Below are positions 45,225 through 54,000 of a stretch of DNA of 64,000 bases, piece after piece. The notes under the pieces are model-generated. The model was not told the origin of the DNA, did not search any database, and saw nothing but the letters and a program-made list of their open reading frames with translations. Made by a program: the position numbers and the translations under genes. Numbering within the stretch: position 1 is the stretch's first letter; every line of letters begins with the position of its first letter. Origin of the DNA: Planctomycetia bacterium (GTDB lineage Bacteria > Planctomycetota > Phycisphaerae > UBA1845 > UTPLA1); assembly GCA_015075745.1 (NCBI GenBank), contig JABTTW010000001.1, forward strand, positions 744,001 through 808,000, in the 5' to 3' direction.

Positions 45225-46243
45225 AGAAGCTTCGTATCCTGGCCATGATGGACGAAGACCTTGTTCCGCCCGACTCCCTCGAGGGAGTCAGCGACGAGGA
45301 GATGTCGCCGTGGAAGATGGAGTACGACGTGCTTGTCACGCTGCGCGAACTGGGCCACGAGACGCAGGCCCTGGGGGTGGGCAGCAAGCTCGGCGCGATC
45401 GGCGATGCGATCGAGAAGTTCAAACCCGACATCGTATTCAACCTGCTTGAGGAGTTTCGGGGGCGCGGCACTTATGTGCCTTACGTTTTGGGCTACTTCG
45501 AGCTGATCGGGCAGGCCTACACCGGGTGCAACCCGCGCGGCCTGGTGCTGGCGGACAACAAGGCCCTGTCCAAGAAGATTCTTCGACATCATCGGATTCC
45601 GGTGCCCGATTTCGCCGTGTTCCCGCGCGGCAAGCGCGTGAAGCGTCCGAACCGATTGCAATTCCCGCTGATCGTGAAGTCGGTGGCGGAGCATGGATCG
45701 GTGGGCATCTCGCAGGCGTCGGTCGTGAATGACGACGACAAGCTGGCCGAACGGGTGGCCTTCATCCACGAACAACATCAGTCGGAGGCCATGGCGGAGG
45801 AATACATCGATGGGCGCGAGCTGTACGTGGGCATCCTCGGCAACAGCCGGGTCAGCACGCTGCCGATCTGGGAGATGCAGTTCGAGAATCTCGCGGACGG
45901 CGCCCTGCCGATTGCGACCGACAAGGTCAAGTGGGATCTTCGCTATCAAAAGGAACGCGGCATCACCACAAACGCCGCGGAGCAACTCACCGAAGCGATG
46001 ATGCGGCAGATAACGCGGCTCTGCCGGCGCGCCTACCGGGCGCTGAATCAAAGCGGCTACGCCCGAATGGATTTCCGCCTGGCGCCGGATGAAAAAGTGT
46101 ATCTCCTGGAATCAAATCCGAATCCGAATCTGTCATTTGGCGAGGACTTCTCCGAATCCGCCGAGAGCATGAACATTCGATATGATCAGCTCATCCAGCG
46201 CATCGTAAAGCTCGGCCTGCAATACCACGCCGAGCGGCATTAG
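45221..46243 (+). CDS. ATP-grasp ligase (D-Ala-D-Ala ligase-like)
   Basis: A 340-residue enzyme. QFPLIVKSVAEHGSVGISQAS is the ATP-grasp phosphate loop region, AEEYIDGRELYVGILG the hinge, and YARMDFRLAPDEKVYLLESNPNPNLSFGEDF the metal-binding end with the DFR...E.NPNP pattern of D-Ala-D-Ala ligases. The overall fold is D-Ala-D-Ala ligase-like, but no ddl context is present. Coupled to the metallopeptidase, it could ligate an amino acid onto a peptide that the peptidase trims or releases. Confidence 0.85.
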   Translation: MKKLRILAMMDEDLVPPDSLEGVSDEEMSPWKMEYDVLVTLRELGHETQALGVGSKLGAIGDAIEKFKPDIVFNLLEEFRGRGTYVPYVLGYFELIGQAYTGCNPRGLVLADNKALSKKILRHHRIPVPDFAVFPRGKRVKRPNRLQFPLIVKSVAEHGSVGISQASVVNDDDKLAERVAFIHEQHQSEAMAEEYIDGRELYVGILGNSRVSTLPIWEMQFENLADGALPIATDKVKWDLRYQKERGITTNAAEQLTEAMMRQITRLCRRAYRALNQSGYARMDFRLAPDEKVYLLESNPNPNLSFGEDFSESAESMNIRYDQLIQRIVKLGLQYHAERH

Positions 46244-46384
46244 GGCGATCCTGGACCCGCGTCACATGCCTTCAGCCGCCCTTTTCTTTTTTTTTGCATT
46301 GCGTGACCTTCAGGCATAGACTCCCGCTCGTCGCGGTCATGGATGGGCCCCCGCCCGACCAGACCCGCTGCCAGGGAGATCATC

Positions 46385-47500
46385 ATGGGCAAGTCGATCA
46401 TCTTCGCGGTTGTTGCGCTCACGACTTGTGGTTGCCAGGGCTTTTCGCAACGTATCGACGCCGGATCGGTCGAGGATCGACTCGCGGCGATCGAGTCAAA
46501 CAGACTGCGCGAACCCGACGATGCTTCGGCGCACGACTGGTTTGGCGACATGGCCGCGCCGACGGAGGACCCAGCAGCCAAGCCGCTCGTGCTGACCAAC
46601 CGGCCGGCGCCGCGCAGCGTGCGGATCGCCGTCGCAAGGGACTGCGCGATTCGCTCGCTCTCGCGACCGCTGGTGATGGCCGATCTGGGCGAGGCGCCTC
46701 AGGAGGGCGAGTCAACGGAGCACGTCGAACTTGCCGATTCGACATCCTCAACCGACGGATACACTCGCAGTTCGCCGCTGGCATCGTTCTGGGACACGGT
46801 CAAGCGCGATGTCAAGTCGATGCCGTCTGACCTTTGGCGAGACACCAAGCGGGTGTATGCCAACCCGGTGAATCTGATCATACTCGGCGGCACGCTGGGC
46901 GGGTCGATCGCGATCAAGGGGACGGGTGTGGATCGGTCCATCGAGCACCACTTCAATCGTCGAAACGACTTTCAACCGCCGCACCATCACATGAAAGAGG
47001 ATTGGCGCGACGCGTTTGGCGCGATCGGCAATCCGGGAACGCATTTCGCATTGGCCGGCCTGTGGTATCTGATCGGGCAGCAGTCGATGGACGACAAGAC
47101 CTATGAAGTCGGCAAGACGCTCTTCTCGGCCTTGATGATCAACGGCCTTACCGTCGTTGTCGGTCAGGCGGCATCGTACGACCGGGCGCCGAACGGGGAG
47201 CGGGGCACACTTCCATCCGGCCATACCTCCAGCAGCTTCGTGGTTGCCAGCGTCCTGCACCAGGCTTACGGCCACGCGGTCGGCGTTCCGCTTTATGCGC
47301 TTGCGACGCTCGTCGCGCACGAACGCCTCGAAGACCGCGAGCATTACTTCTCCGACGTGGTCATGGGCGGCGTGCTCGGCCTCGTCGTGGGGCACAGCGT
47401 CGCCAGCGGACGCGATCCCGAGTTTTTCGGGTGGAAGATTCTCCCTTATGCAAGCACCCAGGGCGGCGCGGGAGTCGCCTTCGTGAAAACGCTGGACTAA
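46385..47500 (+). CDS. PAP2 superfamily phosphatase (lipoprotein)
   Basis: A 371-residue protein, start supported by GGGAG. The N-terminal signal ends LTTCGC, a lipobox. The long middle part is low in motifs; the C-terminal PAP2 domain has APNGERGTLPSGHTSSSF (motif 2, PSGH) and HERLEDREHYFSDVVMGGVLG (motif 3, with the nucleophilic His). PAP2 enzymes dephosphorylate lipid phosphates such as undecaprenyl pyrophosphate. The substrate is not determined here. It stands alone. Confidence 0.85.
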   Translation: MGKSIIFAVVALTTCGCQGFSQRIDAGSVEDRLAAIESNRLREPDDASAHDWFGDMAAPTEDPAAKPLVLTNRPAPRSVRIAVARDCAIRSLSRPLVMADLGEAPQEGESTEHVELADSTSSTDGYTRSSPLASFWDTVKRDVKSMPSDLWRDTKRVYANPVNLIILGGTLGGSIAIKGTGVDRSIEHHFNRRNDFQPPHHHMKEDWRDAFGAIGNPGTHFALAGLWYLIGQQSMDDKTYEVGKTLFSALMINGLTVVVGQAASYDRAPNGERGTLPSGHTSSSFVVASVLHQAYGHAVGVPLYALATLVAHERLEDREHYFSDVVMGGVLGLVVGHSVASGRDPEFFGWKILPYASTQGGAGVAFVKTLD

Positions 47501-47558
47501 CTGCGGCGGGATACCAGACGGGATCGGGTCCGCTGATTCTACTTAATACGCAGTAGAG

Positions 47559-48473
47559 CTAATCGCCTTCCGGAGGGGCAGGCGGTTCATCATCCGGCGC
47601 GGCCGGCTCGTGCGGCCCGCGTCGGCGCGGTCCACCGCGATCTTCTCCCGGCGGACCGTCGCCGTGGAATCGTCGCGGCCCGGGTCCATCGGGGCCAAAC
47701 CGTTCGAGGTCATTCGGTCCTCTGCCCGGGAAGTCCGGGCGGACATCGCCTTCTTTGATGCGTTTGATGCGCTCGGCGATGCGGTCCTCTGAGTGTAGCT
47801 TTTCCTCGTCGAAGCGCCGGCGCTGCTCTGCGAGACGCCGTTGCTGCTCGGCGATTCGCTCTTCAAAGTCCTGCAATCGGAACTCCATACGCTCCTGAAA
47901 CAGCTCGACCTGGCTGCGGACGATCTGCTCGATCTGCGTTTCGATCGCGGCCTGTTTCGCCGGGTCATCCTTTGCCTTGCGGAATTGATCGCTGAGTTCG
48001 TGCAGGCGCTCCTGATTCTTGAATTCTCGAATGATGGTGTCGGCCAGCTCCGGGCGGCGCTCGCGCAGCTTGAAGTACTCGATCGCCACCGGGGCCATAC
48101 GGCGGATCAGCATCTCGAAACGCCGGGGGTTTTTCGCTTCCAGGTCGGCGAGACGGTCGAAACGCTCCGGGAACTTATCGCGAACGAGCTCCATGATCTT
48201 GTCGATCATCTCCGGCGGAATCGGTCGATCCATCGCCCGATCTTCCCCCCCACCGCGCCGATCACGCCAACGGCCGCGCGGACCGTTTTCGCGAAATCTA
48301 CCACGCGGCCCGTCGCCGGACCGATCAAAGCTCTCTCGAGGCCTGCCGGGCGGCGCATCCTGAGGTTGCGCCGCTCCGACAGCGCGCTCGGACGGAGAAA
48401 GAAAAAGGACGAGGGTGAGCGCGCAAATCGCACTCACTGAGTATCGCTGTAGCCCGAGTCGTGTCGTTGTCAT
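47559..48473 (-). CDS. Secreted, highly charged protein
   Basis: About 304 residues with a signal peptide (AICALTLVLFLSPSERAVGA). The N-terminal 60 residues and the C-terminal 60 are Pro/Gly/Arg/Asp-rich and probably disordered. The middle is a long charged helix (EKLHSEDRIAERIKRIKEG) of coiled-coil type. It follows the sigma and anti-sigma genes by 38 nt on the same strand, so it may belong to the same unit. No catalytic motif or known domain is visible. Confidence 0.65.
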   Translation of the reverse strand: MTTTRLGLQRYSVSAICALTLVLFLSPSERAVGAAQPQDAPPGRPRESFDRSGDGPRGRFRENGPRGRWRDRRGGGEDRAMDRPIPPEMIDKIMELVRDKFPERFDRLADLEAKNPRRFEMLIRRMAPVAIEYFKLRERRPELADTIIREFKNQERLHELSDQFRKAKDDPAKQAAIETQIEQIVRSQVELFQERMEFRLQDFEERIAEQQRRLAEQRRRFDEEKLHSEDRIAERIKRIKEGDVRPDFPGRGPNDLERFGPDGPGPRRFHGDGPPGEDRGGPRRRGPHEPAAPDDEPPAPPEGD

Positions 48474-48511
48474 TTGTGTGTCCCGGTCAATCCATCGCTG
48501 CGCGGCACCGA

Positions 48512-48991
48512 TCATGAAGACCCGTTTTCGCCCGGGGCCCGGTCAGTGTCATCGTCCAATGCTTCATCCATGAGTTCGAAAAGCGACGCGCCGCTGACTC
48601 CCCAATTGGCCTGGGCGGACCACGTCTCAAGATCGGTTAAGTCATCGTCGAGTGCCGTCACGCGGGTGATCCCCTCTCTGGAGGCCTCGGGCAGACTGGG
48701 AATGGGATCAAGTTCGGCTATCGCAGGTGGAGCGGATGGCGTTGTCATGGCGGCCTGGTAGCCGACGAAGACACAAAGCGCGATCACCGCGGTGGCGGCG
48801 GCCACGCCCTGCCAGACCCTCCATGCGCTCCGGGGACGTCGGGCGCGAGAAGACTGCATCGCCTCGCGCGCGGCCAGCTTTGCTCGGGCCACGGCGGAGG
48901 CGGATGGCCTGGGCGTGGAGTAGACCGCGAGCCACTTTTCGTGCTCTGCGATTTCCTCGTGCATTTTTCTCTCTTGCTCGGTCACGCCCAT
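48512..48991 (-). CDS. Probable anti-sigma factor, membrane-anchored
   Basis: A 159-residue protein with an N-terminal cytoplasmic part, one membrane helix (GVAAATAVIALCVFVGYQAAM) and a periplasmic part. Its ATG directly adjoins the stop of the ECF sigma factor gene, the usual sigma/anti-sigma layout. It lacks a recognisable zinc-binding HXXXCXXC motif of ZAS-type anti-sigmas, so the call rests on gene order and topology. Confidence 0.6.
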   Translation of the reverse strand: MGVTEQERKMHEEIAEHEKWLAVYSTPRPSASAVARAKLAAREAMQSSRARRPRSAWRVWQGVAAATAVIALCVFVGYQAAMTTPSAPPAIAELDPIPSLPEASREGITRVTALDDDLTDLETWSAQANWGVSGASLFELMDEALDDDTDRAPGENGSS

Positions 48992-49624
48992 TTACTCCTC
49001 AGCGCCGACGGTCTCGTCGCAGGCACTGTCTGCATCGCTTTGCCCGGCCGTCATGATCGCACGCAACTTGCCTAATCCGCGATGTCCACGGGCCAGGGCT
49101 GTCCCCAGCGGAACGCCGGTGCTCTCGGCAATCTCTCTGAAAGACATCTGCGAAAAATGCCGCAGCATCACAACCTCTCGCTCGGCATCGGGCAGCTTGA
49201 GCATCGCCGCTCCGAGTGCGTCCATTTCTTCAGCTCGCTCGAGGGCCGCGTCCACCGGCTCGGCCTCCGAACCGATCCTCGCGATGCCGCCGGAGCCGCC
49301 GCCACGTTCGTCATCATCCGGGTCGGCGGCGACGCTCAAAAACTTCGGACCCCGGCAAATTCGCCGAAGCCGATCGCGGGCGAGATTGGCGGCGATCCGG
49401 AAAAACCACGCCTCGAATCGCCCGTCATGCTGATACGCCGAAATCGTCCTGACGAGCCGGATAAAGACTTCCTGCATCAAATCCTCGGCATCGTGCCGGG
49501 AGCCGGTCATTCGATAGAGGAAGCCGTAAAGCCGATCGGCGTAGGACTCGATAAGCCGGTCCAGGCAGGAGGTATCCCCCCTTTGGGCTCCGGCTATTGC
49601 CCGATCAAGCGCCTCGACGTCCAT
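48992..49624 (-). CDS. ECF-type RNA polymerase sigma factor
   Basis: About 210 residues. Sigma region 2 (YGFLYRMTGSRHDAEDLMQEVFIRLV, then AWFFRIAANLARDRLR) and region 4 (LPDAEREVVMLRHFSQMSFREIAESTGVPLGTALARGHRGLGKLR) are clear, with a Gly-rich linker between. AGAGG four nt upstream supports the ATG at MDVEALDR; a second ATG 27 nt upstream repeats the same first codons. It should read an envelope or stress signal through the adjoining anti-sigma protein. Confidence 0.9.
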   Translation of the reverse strand: MDVEALDRAIAGAQRGDTSCLDRLIESYADRLYGFLYRMTGSRHDAEDLMQEVFIRLVRTISAYQHDGRFEAWFFRIAANLARDRLRRICRGPKFLSVAADPDDDERGGGSGGIARIGSEAEPVDAALERAEEMDALGAAMLKLPDAEREVVMLRHFSQMSFREIAESTGVPLGTALARGHRGLGKLRAIMTAGQSDADSACDETVGAEE

Positions 49625-49753
49625 CGATCCTCTATTCAGCCAAACGTCCATCCAGGCGGCCGATTGCCACCATTTGTGGGCAATCGTAACCGTTTTGCGG
49701 GGCAGATGTTATCGGAACAGGGGCCTTCTTGCGGACCGGAGAGGGGGCTCGCC

Positions 49754-49781
49754 TTGCGTTTTCGGGTGATCCGCCTAAACT
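49754..49781 (+). promoter_or_regulatory. Candidate promoter of rpmB
   Basis: TTGCGT and TAAACT with a 16-nt spacer, about 45 nt before the rpmB start. Confidence 0.45.
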
Positions 49782-49828
49782 GTGGGGCTTCCGAGTGTGT
49801 CCAACGACGAGAGTTTTTCAGGTGCCTT

Positions 49829-50098
49829 ATGCCTCGAGTTTGTCATTTCACCGGTAAGCGAACCACCAGCGGTCGGCAGTATACCCATCGCGGCAAGGCC
49901 AAGTACCTGGGCGGCGTCGGCACCAAGGTCACCGGCAAGACCAAGCGCAAGTTCAAGCCGAATATCCAGCGCGTTCGTGCCGTCATTGACGGTCGCATCT
50001 GCCGGATCAAGGTCTCCACGAAGGCCATCCGCATGGGACTTATCGTGAAGCCGATGAGGCGGAACTGGAAAGCCCCCGCAGCCGCCGCTGAGGCCTGA
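49829..50098 (+). CDS. rpmB: Ribosomal protein bL28
   Basis: An 89-residue basic ribosomal protein. The start MPRVCHFTGKRTTSGRQYTHRGKAK and the KTKRKFKPNIQRVRAVIDGR segment are typical of bL28; the only Cys, at position 5, is a remnant of the zinc-binding form. It is followed by gatC and gatA, a translation-related group, with about 110 nt between. Confidence 0.96.
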   Translation: MPRVCHFTGKRTTSGRQYTHRGKAKYLGGVGTKVTGKTKRKFKPNIQRVRAVIDGRICRIKVSTKAIRMGLIVKPMRRNWKAPAAAAEA

Positions 50099-50210
50099 TC
50101 GACGGCCGGCCGCACTCTCTCATTTTGCCTCTCAATAGAATGCCGAGTAAATTGAACGCGAGGATTGCGCGCGGAATTTTGTCTCGCGCGGCGATCGGTA
50201 GAGGCCCCAC

Positions 50211-50516
50211 ATGAGTGAAAAAATCACGACCCAGGAGGTTCGGCACATCGCGCACCTCGCCCGGCTGAAGCTGAGCGAGGAGGAAATCTCGCGATTCGGG
50301 TCGCAGCTCGATTCCATTCTCGGATATGTCCGCAAACTGGACGAGGTCGATACGACGGATGTCGAACCGACCGCCCACCCCCTGCCGGTCTGCAACGTCT
50401 TCAGGGATGACACGCCCGCGACTTCGCTGACGCCCGAAGCGGCGCTGGCCAATGCCCCTGTGAGCGACACCCCGTTCTTCAAAGTTCCCAAGGTACTCGA
50501 TCAGGAGACTGCATGA
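50211..50516 (+). CDS. gatC: Aspartyl/glutamyl-tRNA amidotransferase subunit C
   Basis: A 101-residue subunit of the GatCAB complex, which converts mischarged Glu-tRNA(Gln) or Asp-tRNA(Asn) to the amide forms. Motifs are [43 protein letters not shown] and LRDD-like FRDDTP. It overlaps gatA in ATGA. gatB is not in the window. Confidence 0.95.
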   Translation: MSEKITTQEVRHIAHLARLKLSEEEISRFGSQLDSILGYVRKLDEVDTTDVEPTAHPLPVCNVFRDDTPATSLTPEAALANAPVSDTPFFKVPKVLDQETA

Positions 50517-51913
50517 GCGCCTCGGCCGTGCAGCGCGTTTCGTCGGCACTGGATCGCCTGAAGAGGCTCAATCCGCAGCTTCATGCCTGCATCAGCATCC
50601 TCGATAACGATGCGGGCAAGCGCGCAGCCGAGCTTGACGCCGCGCAGTCGTCCGGGCCCCTCTTCGGCGAGCCGGTGGTCCTCAAGGACAACATTTGCAC
50701 CCGTTCCGGCAAGACGACCTGCGGCTCGAAGATTCTCGAAAACTACCGAAGTCCTTACGATGCGCATGTCGTTGAGCAATTGGAAAAGGCCGGCGCGGTG
50801 ATCGTCGCCAAGACGAATCTCGACGAATTCGCGATGGGAAGCTCCACCGAGAATTCGGCCTTTTTCCCTACGCGAAACCCGTGGAATCCCGAGTATGTGC
50901 CCGGCGGATCGTCCGGCGGATCCATTGTCGCAGTCGCAGCGAGAATGGTTCCCTATGCCTTCGGCAGCGAAACAGGTGGATCGATCCGCCAGCCCGCCAG
51001 CCTGTGCGGCGTGACCGGTCTGAAGCCGACGTACGGCCGCGTCTCGCGATTCGGCCTGGTCGCATTCGGCAGTAGCCTCGACCAGATCGGCCCCGTCGCC
51101 GTGGATGTCAAAGGGGTGGCACGACTTCTCGGCGTCGTTGCCGGTCGGGATGTGCGCGACGCTACCAGCGTGGATGAGCCCGTTGCGGACTACGAGGCGT
51201 TGCTCGACCAACCGCCGGGCAAGATGCGAATCGGCTATGCCCGCGAGTACTTCGGCGAGGGACTTCACCCCGAGACGCGCCAGGCCGTGGAGGCGGCGAT
51301 CGAGGTGTATCGCAAGCTCGGCGCGGAGGTGCATGAAGTCTCGCTAACGCACAGCGCCTACACGATCGCCTGTTATTACCTCATCTGCACCGCCGAGGCT
51401 TCCAGCAATCTCGCCCGATTCGACGGGGTTCGTTACGGCCATCGCACCGCGAACCCGACGGACTACATCGATATGTACAGCGCTTCGCGCGACGAGGGGT
51501 TCGGCGCGGAGGTGAAGCGACGCATCATGCTTGGGACTTATGCCCTTTCGAGCGGGTATTACGATGCCTATTACCTCAAGGCGCTGAAGGTCCGCACGCT
51601 CATCAAGCAGGACTTCGTCGAGGCGTTTAAGAAGTGCGACGTCATCTTGTCGCCCACGACGCCGACGCCTGCCTTCAAGTTCGGTGAGAAATCCGACGAT
51701 CCGCTGGCCATGTATCTGGCTGACATTTACAACTGCGCCGCCAATCTGGCCGGCATTCCGGCCATCTCAATTCCCTGCGGCTTTACCGAGTCGGGCCTGC
51801 CGATCGGGCTTCAGTTCATGGGTCCGCATTTCGCCGAGGGGCGGCTTTTACAGATCGCTCATCAGTTTCAGAAATCGACCGACTTCCACCACAAAGCCCC
51901 CCCGCTGAGCTAA
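50513..51913 (+). CDS. gatA: Aspartyl/glutamyl-tRNA amidotransferase subunit A
   Basis: A 466-residue amidase-signature enzyme. The [15 protein letters not shown] segment and the serine in [15 protein letters not shown], together with the Lys in VVLKDN, form the Ser-cisSer-Lys triad, which releases ammonia from glutamine for the transamidation. It is coupled to gatC by a 4-nt overlap. A gatB-less pair is common, with gatB placed elsewhere. Confidence 0.96.
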   Translation: MSASAVQRVSSALDRLKRLNPQLHACISILDNDAGKRAAELDAAQSSGPLFGEPVVLKDNICTRSGKTTCGSKILENYRSPYDAHVVEQLEKAGAVIVAKTNLDEFAMGSSTENSAFFPTRNPWNPEYVPGGSSGGSIVAVAARMVPYAFGSETGGSIRQPASLCGVTGLKPTYGRVSRFGLVAFGSSLDQIGPVAVDVKGVARLLGVVAGRDVRDATSVDEPVADYEALLDQPPGKMRIGYAREYFGEGLHPETRQAVEAAIEVYRKLGAEVHEVSLTHSAYTIACYYLICTAEASSNLARFDGVRYGHRTANPTDYIDMYSASRDEGFGAEVKRRIMLGTYALSSGYYDAYYLKALKVRTLIKQDFVEAFKKCDVILSPTTPTPAFKFGEKSDDPLAMYLADIYNCAANLAGIPAISIPCGFTESGLPIGLQFMGPHFAEGRLLQIAHQFQKSTDFHHKAPPLS

Positions 51914-51939
51914 CTTCGCGGCTTTCGATCGGAGACGGC

Positions 51940-51968
51940 TTGACCACGGACATCCTTGGAGCTATTCT
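51940..51968 (+). promoter_or_regulatory. Sigma-70-type promoter of the TetR-paa operon
   Basis: TTGACC, a 17-nt spacer and TATTCT, placing transcription start near 51975, right at the palindromic operator. This arrangement would let a bound repressor block initiation. Confidence 0.65.
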
Positions 51969-51973
51969 CCCCT

Positions 51974-51987
51974 AACAAGCGCTTGTT
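51974..51987. promoter_or_regulatory. Palindromic TetR-family operator
   Basis: AACAAGCGCTTGTT is a perfect 14-bp palindrome lying from about +1 of the predicted transcript to 12 nt before the ATG of the TetR gene. Its form fits the AnCAAGnnCTTGnT pattern described for KstR2 in actinobacteria. Autoregulation by the adjoining TetR protein is the simplest reading. Confidence 0.75.
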
Positions 51988-51999
51988 CGGAGCAATTCC

Positions 52000-52587
52000 A
52001 TGCCCGAAGTTATTGAGGATCGAAAATCCCAGATTCATCACGCCGCCTGTAAGCTCTTCCACCAGCAGGGCTTCCACGGCACGTCCATTCGAGACATCGC
52101 CGAGCGCGTCGGAATGCTCGGAGGCAGCCTATATAGCCACATCTCCAGCAAGGACGAGATCCTCTGGGAAATCGTGGATGCCGCGGCTGACCGGTTCTTC
52201 TCCGCTCTGCGGCCAATTGTCGATTCGCAGCTCGGCACTCTTCAAAAGCTTAAGGCGGCGATTGTCGCGCACGTCGGTGTGATCGCCGGTGACATGGATG
52301 CTGCAGCCGTCTATACCGTTGAGTGGCGACACCTGGCGCCGGATCGGCGCGCCGCATTCACGAAGCGACGAGATGAATACGAACTGATGTTTCGCTCGCT
52401 GGTGCGCGAGGCGATCCATTCGCGATACATCGCCGCACCGGATGAGACGACGGCGACGCTTTTTATACTCTCTGTTCTCAATTGGATGTTCACCTGGTAC
52501 CGGCCCGACGGCCCGATGACGCCGGAGGATGTCGGCCGCTGGATGTCCGAGTACATATTCGACGGTCTTCGACGGCGCACCGCCTGA
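52000..52587 (+). CDS. TetR/AcrR family regulator of the paa genes
   Basis: A 195-residue regulator. The helix-turn-helix ([44 protein letters not shown]) is typical; the C-terminal helical domain binds a ligand that cannot be named but is probably an acyl-CoA or phenylacetyl-CoA from gene context. A palindromic operator overlaps its own predicted transcript start. It is followed by paaA with 19 nt between, so regulator and enzymes form one operon. Confidence 0.92.
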   Translation: MPEVIEDRKSQIHHAACKLFHQQGFHGTSIRDIAERVGMLGGSLYSHISSKDEILWEIVDAAADRFFSALRPIVDSQLGTLQKLKAAIVAHVGVIAGDMDAAAVYTVEWRHLAPDRRAAFTKRRDEYELMFRSLVREAIHSRYIAAPDETTATLFILSVLNWMFTWYRPDGPMTPEDVGRWMSEYIFDGLRRRTA

Positions 52588-52606
52588 CGACAGGAGCACA
52601 AGATCA

Positions 52607-53608
52607 ATGGTTCAAGTCACCGAAAAGTGGACGAACGACCGGCCCGGCGACGCGGGTTACGAGGAGCGCCTCGCCGCCTTCGAGGCGCGCGTGGCCGAAG
52701 GGGACAAGGTCGAGCCCGGCGACTGGATGCCCAGGGACTACCGCGACCAGCTCATTCGCCTGATCCACGTTCACGCGAACAGCGAGATTTGCGGCGCGCT
52801 GCCTGAGGGGACCTGGATTCCGCACGCACCGAGCCTCAAGCGGAAGCTTGCCCTCGTGGCAAAGGTGCAGGACGAAGTCGGCCACGGCCAGCTTCTCTAC
52901 CGCGCCGCCGAGACGCTCGGCAAGCCGCGCGAAGAGATGATCGACGAATTGATCAGCGGCAAGGCGAAATACTCCAACGTCTTTCACTATCCGGCCGAGA
53001 CCTGGGCCGACGTCTGCGTCATCGCGTGGCTCATTGACGCCGCCGCGATCGTCAATCAGGCGATGATGGCCGAGGGCTCGTATGGTCCCTATGCTCGGGC
53101 TCTCAAGCGCATCTGCTACGAAGAGGCGTTTCACCTGACGCACGGCTACGACATGTGCATTTCAATGGCGACGGGCACGCCGGTTCAGCGGGCGATGCTT
53201 CAGGACGCCGTCAATCGATGGTGGAAGCCGATCATGATGTTTCACGGCCCCAGCGATAAGGAGTCCAAGCACACCGAGCAACTGATGCGCTGGCGGATCA
53301 AGCTCAAGACGAATGACGAGCAGCGCCAGGAGTTCCTGCGGAAGTATCTGCCGAAGATGTTCAACCTCGGACTGACGGTGCCCTCCGAATGGAATCTGCG
53401 CTTCGATGAGAAGTCCAAGAGCTGGCTGTACAACGAGCCGGATTGGGAGGAATTCAAGACCGTCGTGCGCGGCAGCGGCCCGGTCAGCGCGAAGCGACTT
53501 GAGACGCGGCGACTGGCACACGAGCAGGGACGATGGATCCGCGAGGCGCTTTCCGCGGCTGCAGCCGGCAAGAAGGCACCCCTGCCACCTACGGCGAACG
53601 TCGGATAA
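52607..53608 (+). CDS. paaA: 1,2-phenylacetyl-CoA epoxidase, subunit A
   Basis: The 333-residue catalytic diiron subunit that epoxidises the aromatic ring of phenylacetyl-CoA. Diiron ligands sit in [31 protein letters not shown] and [15 protein letters not shown], each with an ExxH pattern. Lengths and motifs match PaaA. CAGGAG lies about ten nt upstream. PaaB, PaaC and PaaD follow in the usual order. Confidence 0.95.
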   Translation: MVQVTEKWTNDRPGDAGYEERLAAFEARVAEGDKVEPGDWMPRDYRDQLIRLIHVHANSEICGALPEGTWIPHAPSLKRKLALVAKVQDEVGHGQLLYRAAETLGKPREEMIDELISGKAKYSNVFHYPAETWADVCVIAWLIDAAAIVNQAMMAEGSYGPYARALKRICYEEAFHLTHGYDMCISMATGTPVQRAMLQDAVNRWWKPIMMFHGPSDKESKHTEQLMRWRIKLKTNDEQRQEFLRKYLPKMFNLGLTVPSEWNLRFDEKSKSWLYNEPDWEEFKTVVRGSGPVSAKRLETRRLAHEQGRWIREALSAAAAGKKAPLPPTANVG

Positions 53609-53625
53609 CAATAACGAAGGAGAGT

Positions 53626-53642
53626 GGTGGGCAGTGCCCGCC
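53626..53642 (+). other. Hairpin between the paaB ribosome binding site and start codon
   Basis: GGTGGGC-AGT-GCCCGCC forms a 7-bp stem with a 3-nt loop, allowing one G-U pair. AAGGAG (53617-53622) lies 3 nt before it and the paaB ATG lies 9 nt after it. If the hairpin forms, the ribosome binding site is brought to normal distance from the start. Confidence 0.6.
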
Positions 53643-53651
53643 CTACGGAAT

Positions 53652-53951
53652 ATGGACAGCCAGTGGCCCATTTTTGAAGTGTTTCATCAGGCGTCGCGCG
53701 GCGAGCCGCATGTGCACGTCGGCGCCGTGCATGCGCCGGACGGCGAGACGGCGATCATGCTGGCCAAGGAGCAGTTCGGCCGGCGCCAGGCGTGCGTGAA
53801 TATCTGGGTCGTGCCGGCAGAGGCGATCGTCGCCACGGCCTACGAAGACGCCGACTTGTTCGAGCACGGCACGGACAAGAGCTATCGCGAGGCTTTCGGG
53901 TACGAAACGACCAAGCGCGCCAAGGCCGTCGGAGACGCGGGCGAGATCTAG
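53652..53951 (+). CDS. paaB: Phenylacetyl-CoA epoxidase, subunit B
   Basis: A 99-residue small subunit; QWPIFEVFHQASRGEPHVHVGAVHAPDGETAIMLAKEQF and the RRQACVNIWVVPAEAI segment are typical of PaaB. The start is uncertain: the ATG chosen matches the family, but the Shine-Dalgarno AAGGAG is 29 nt away, separated from it by a small hairpin. A GTG within the hairpin is an alternative. PaaB has a structural role in the epoxidase complex. Confidence 0.93.
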   Translation: MDSQWPIFEVFHQASRGEPHVHVGAVHAPDGETAIMLAKEQFGRRQACVNIWVVPAEAIVATAYEDADLFEHGTDKSYREAFGYETTKRAKAVGDAGEI

Positions 53952-54000
53952 GCGACGCAGAAGTCCGACCATCAACCAGGCAATTGATCAACGACAAATC

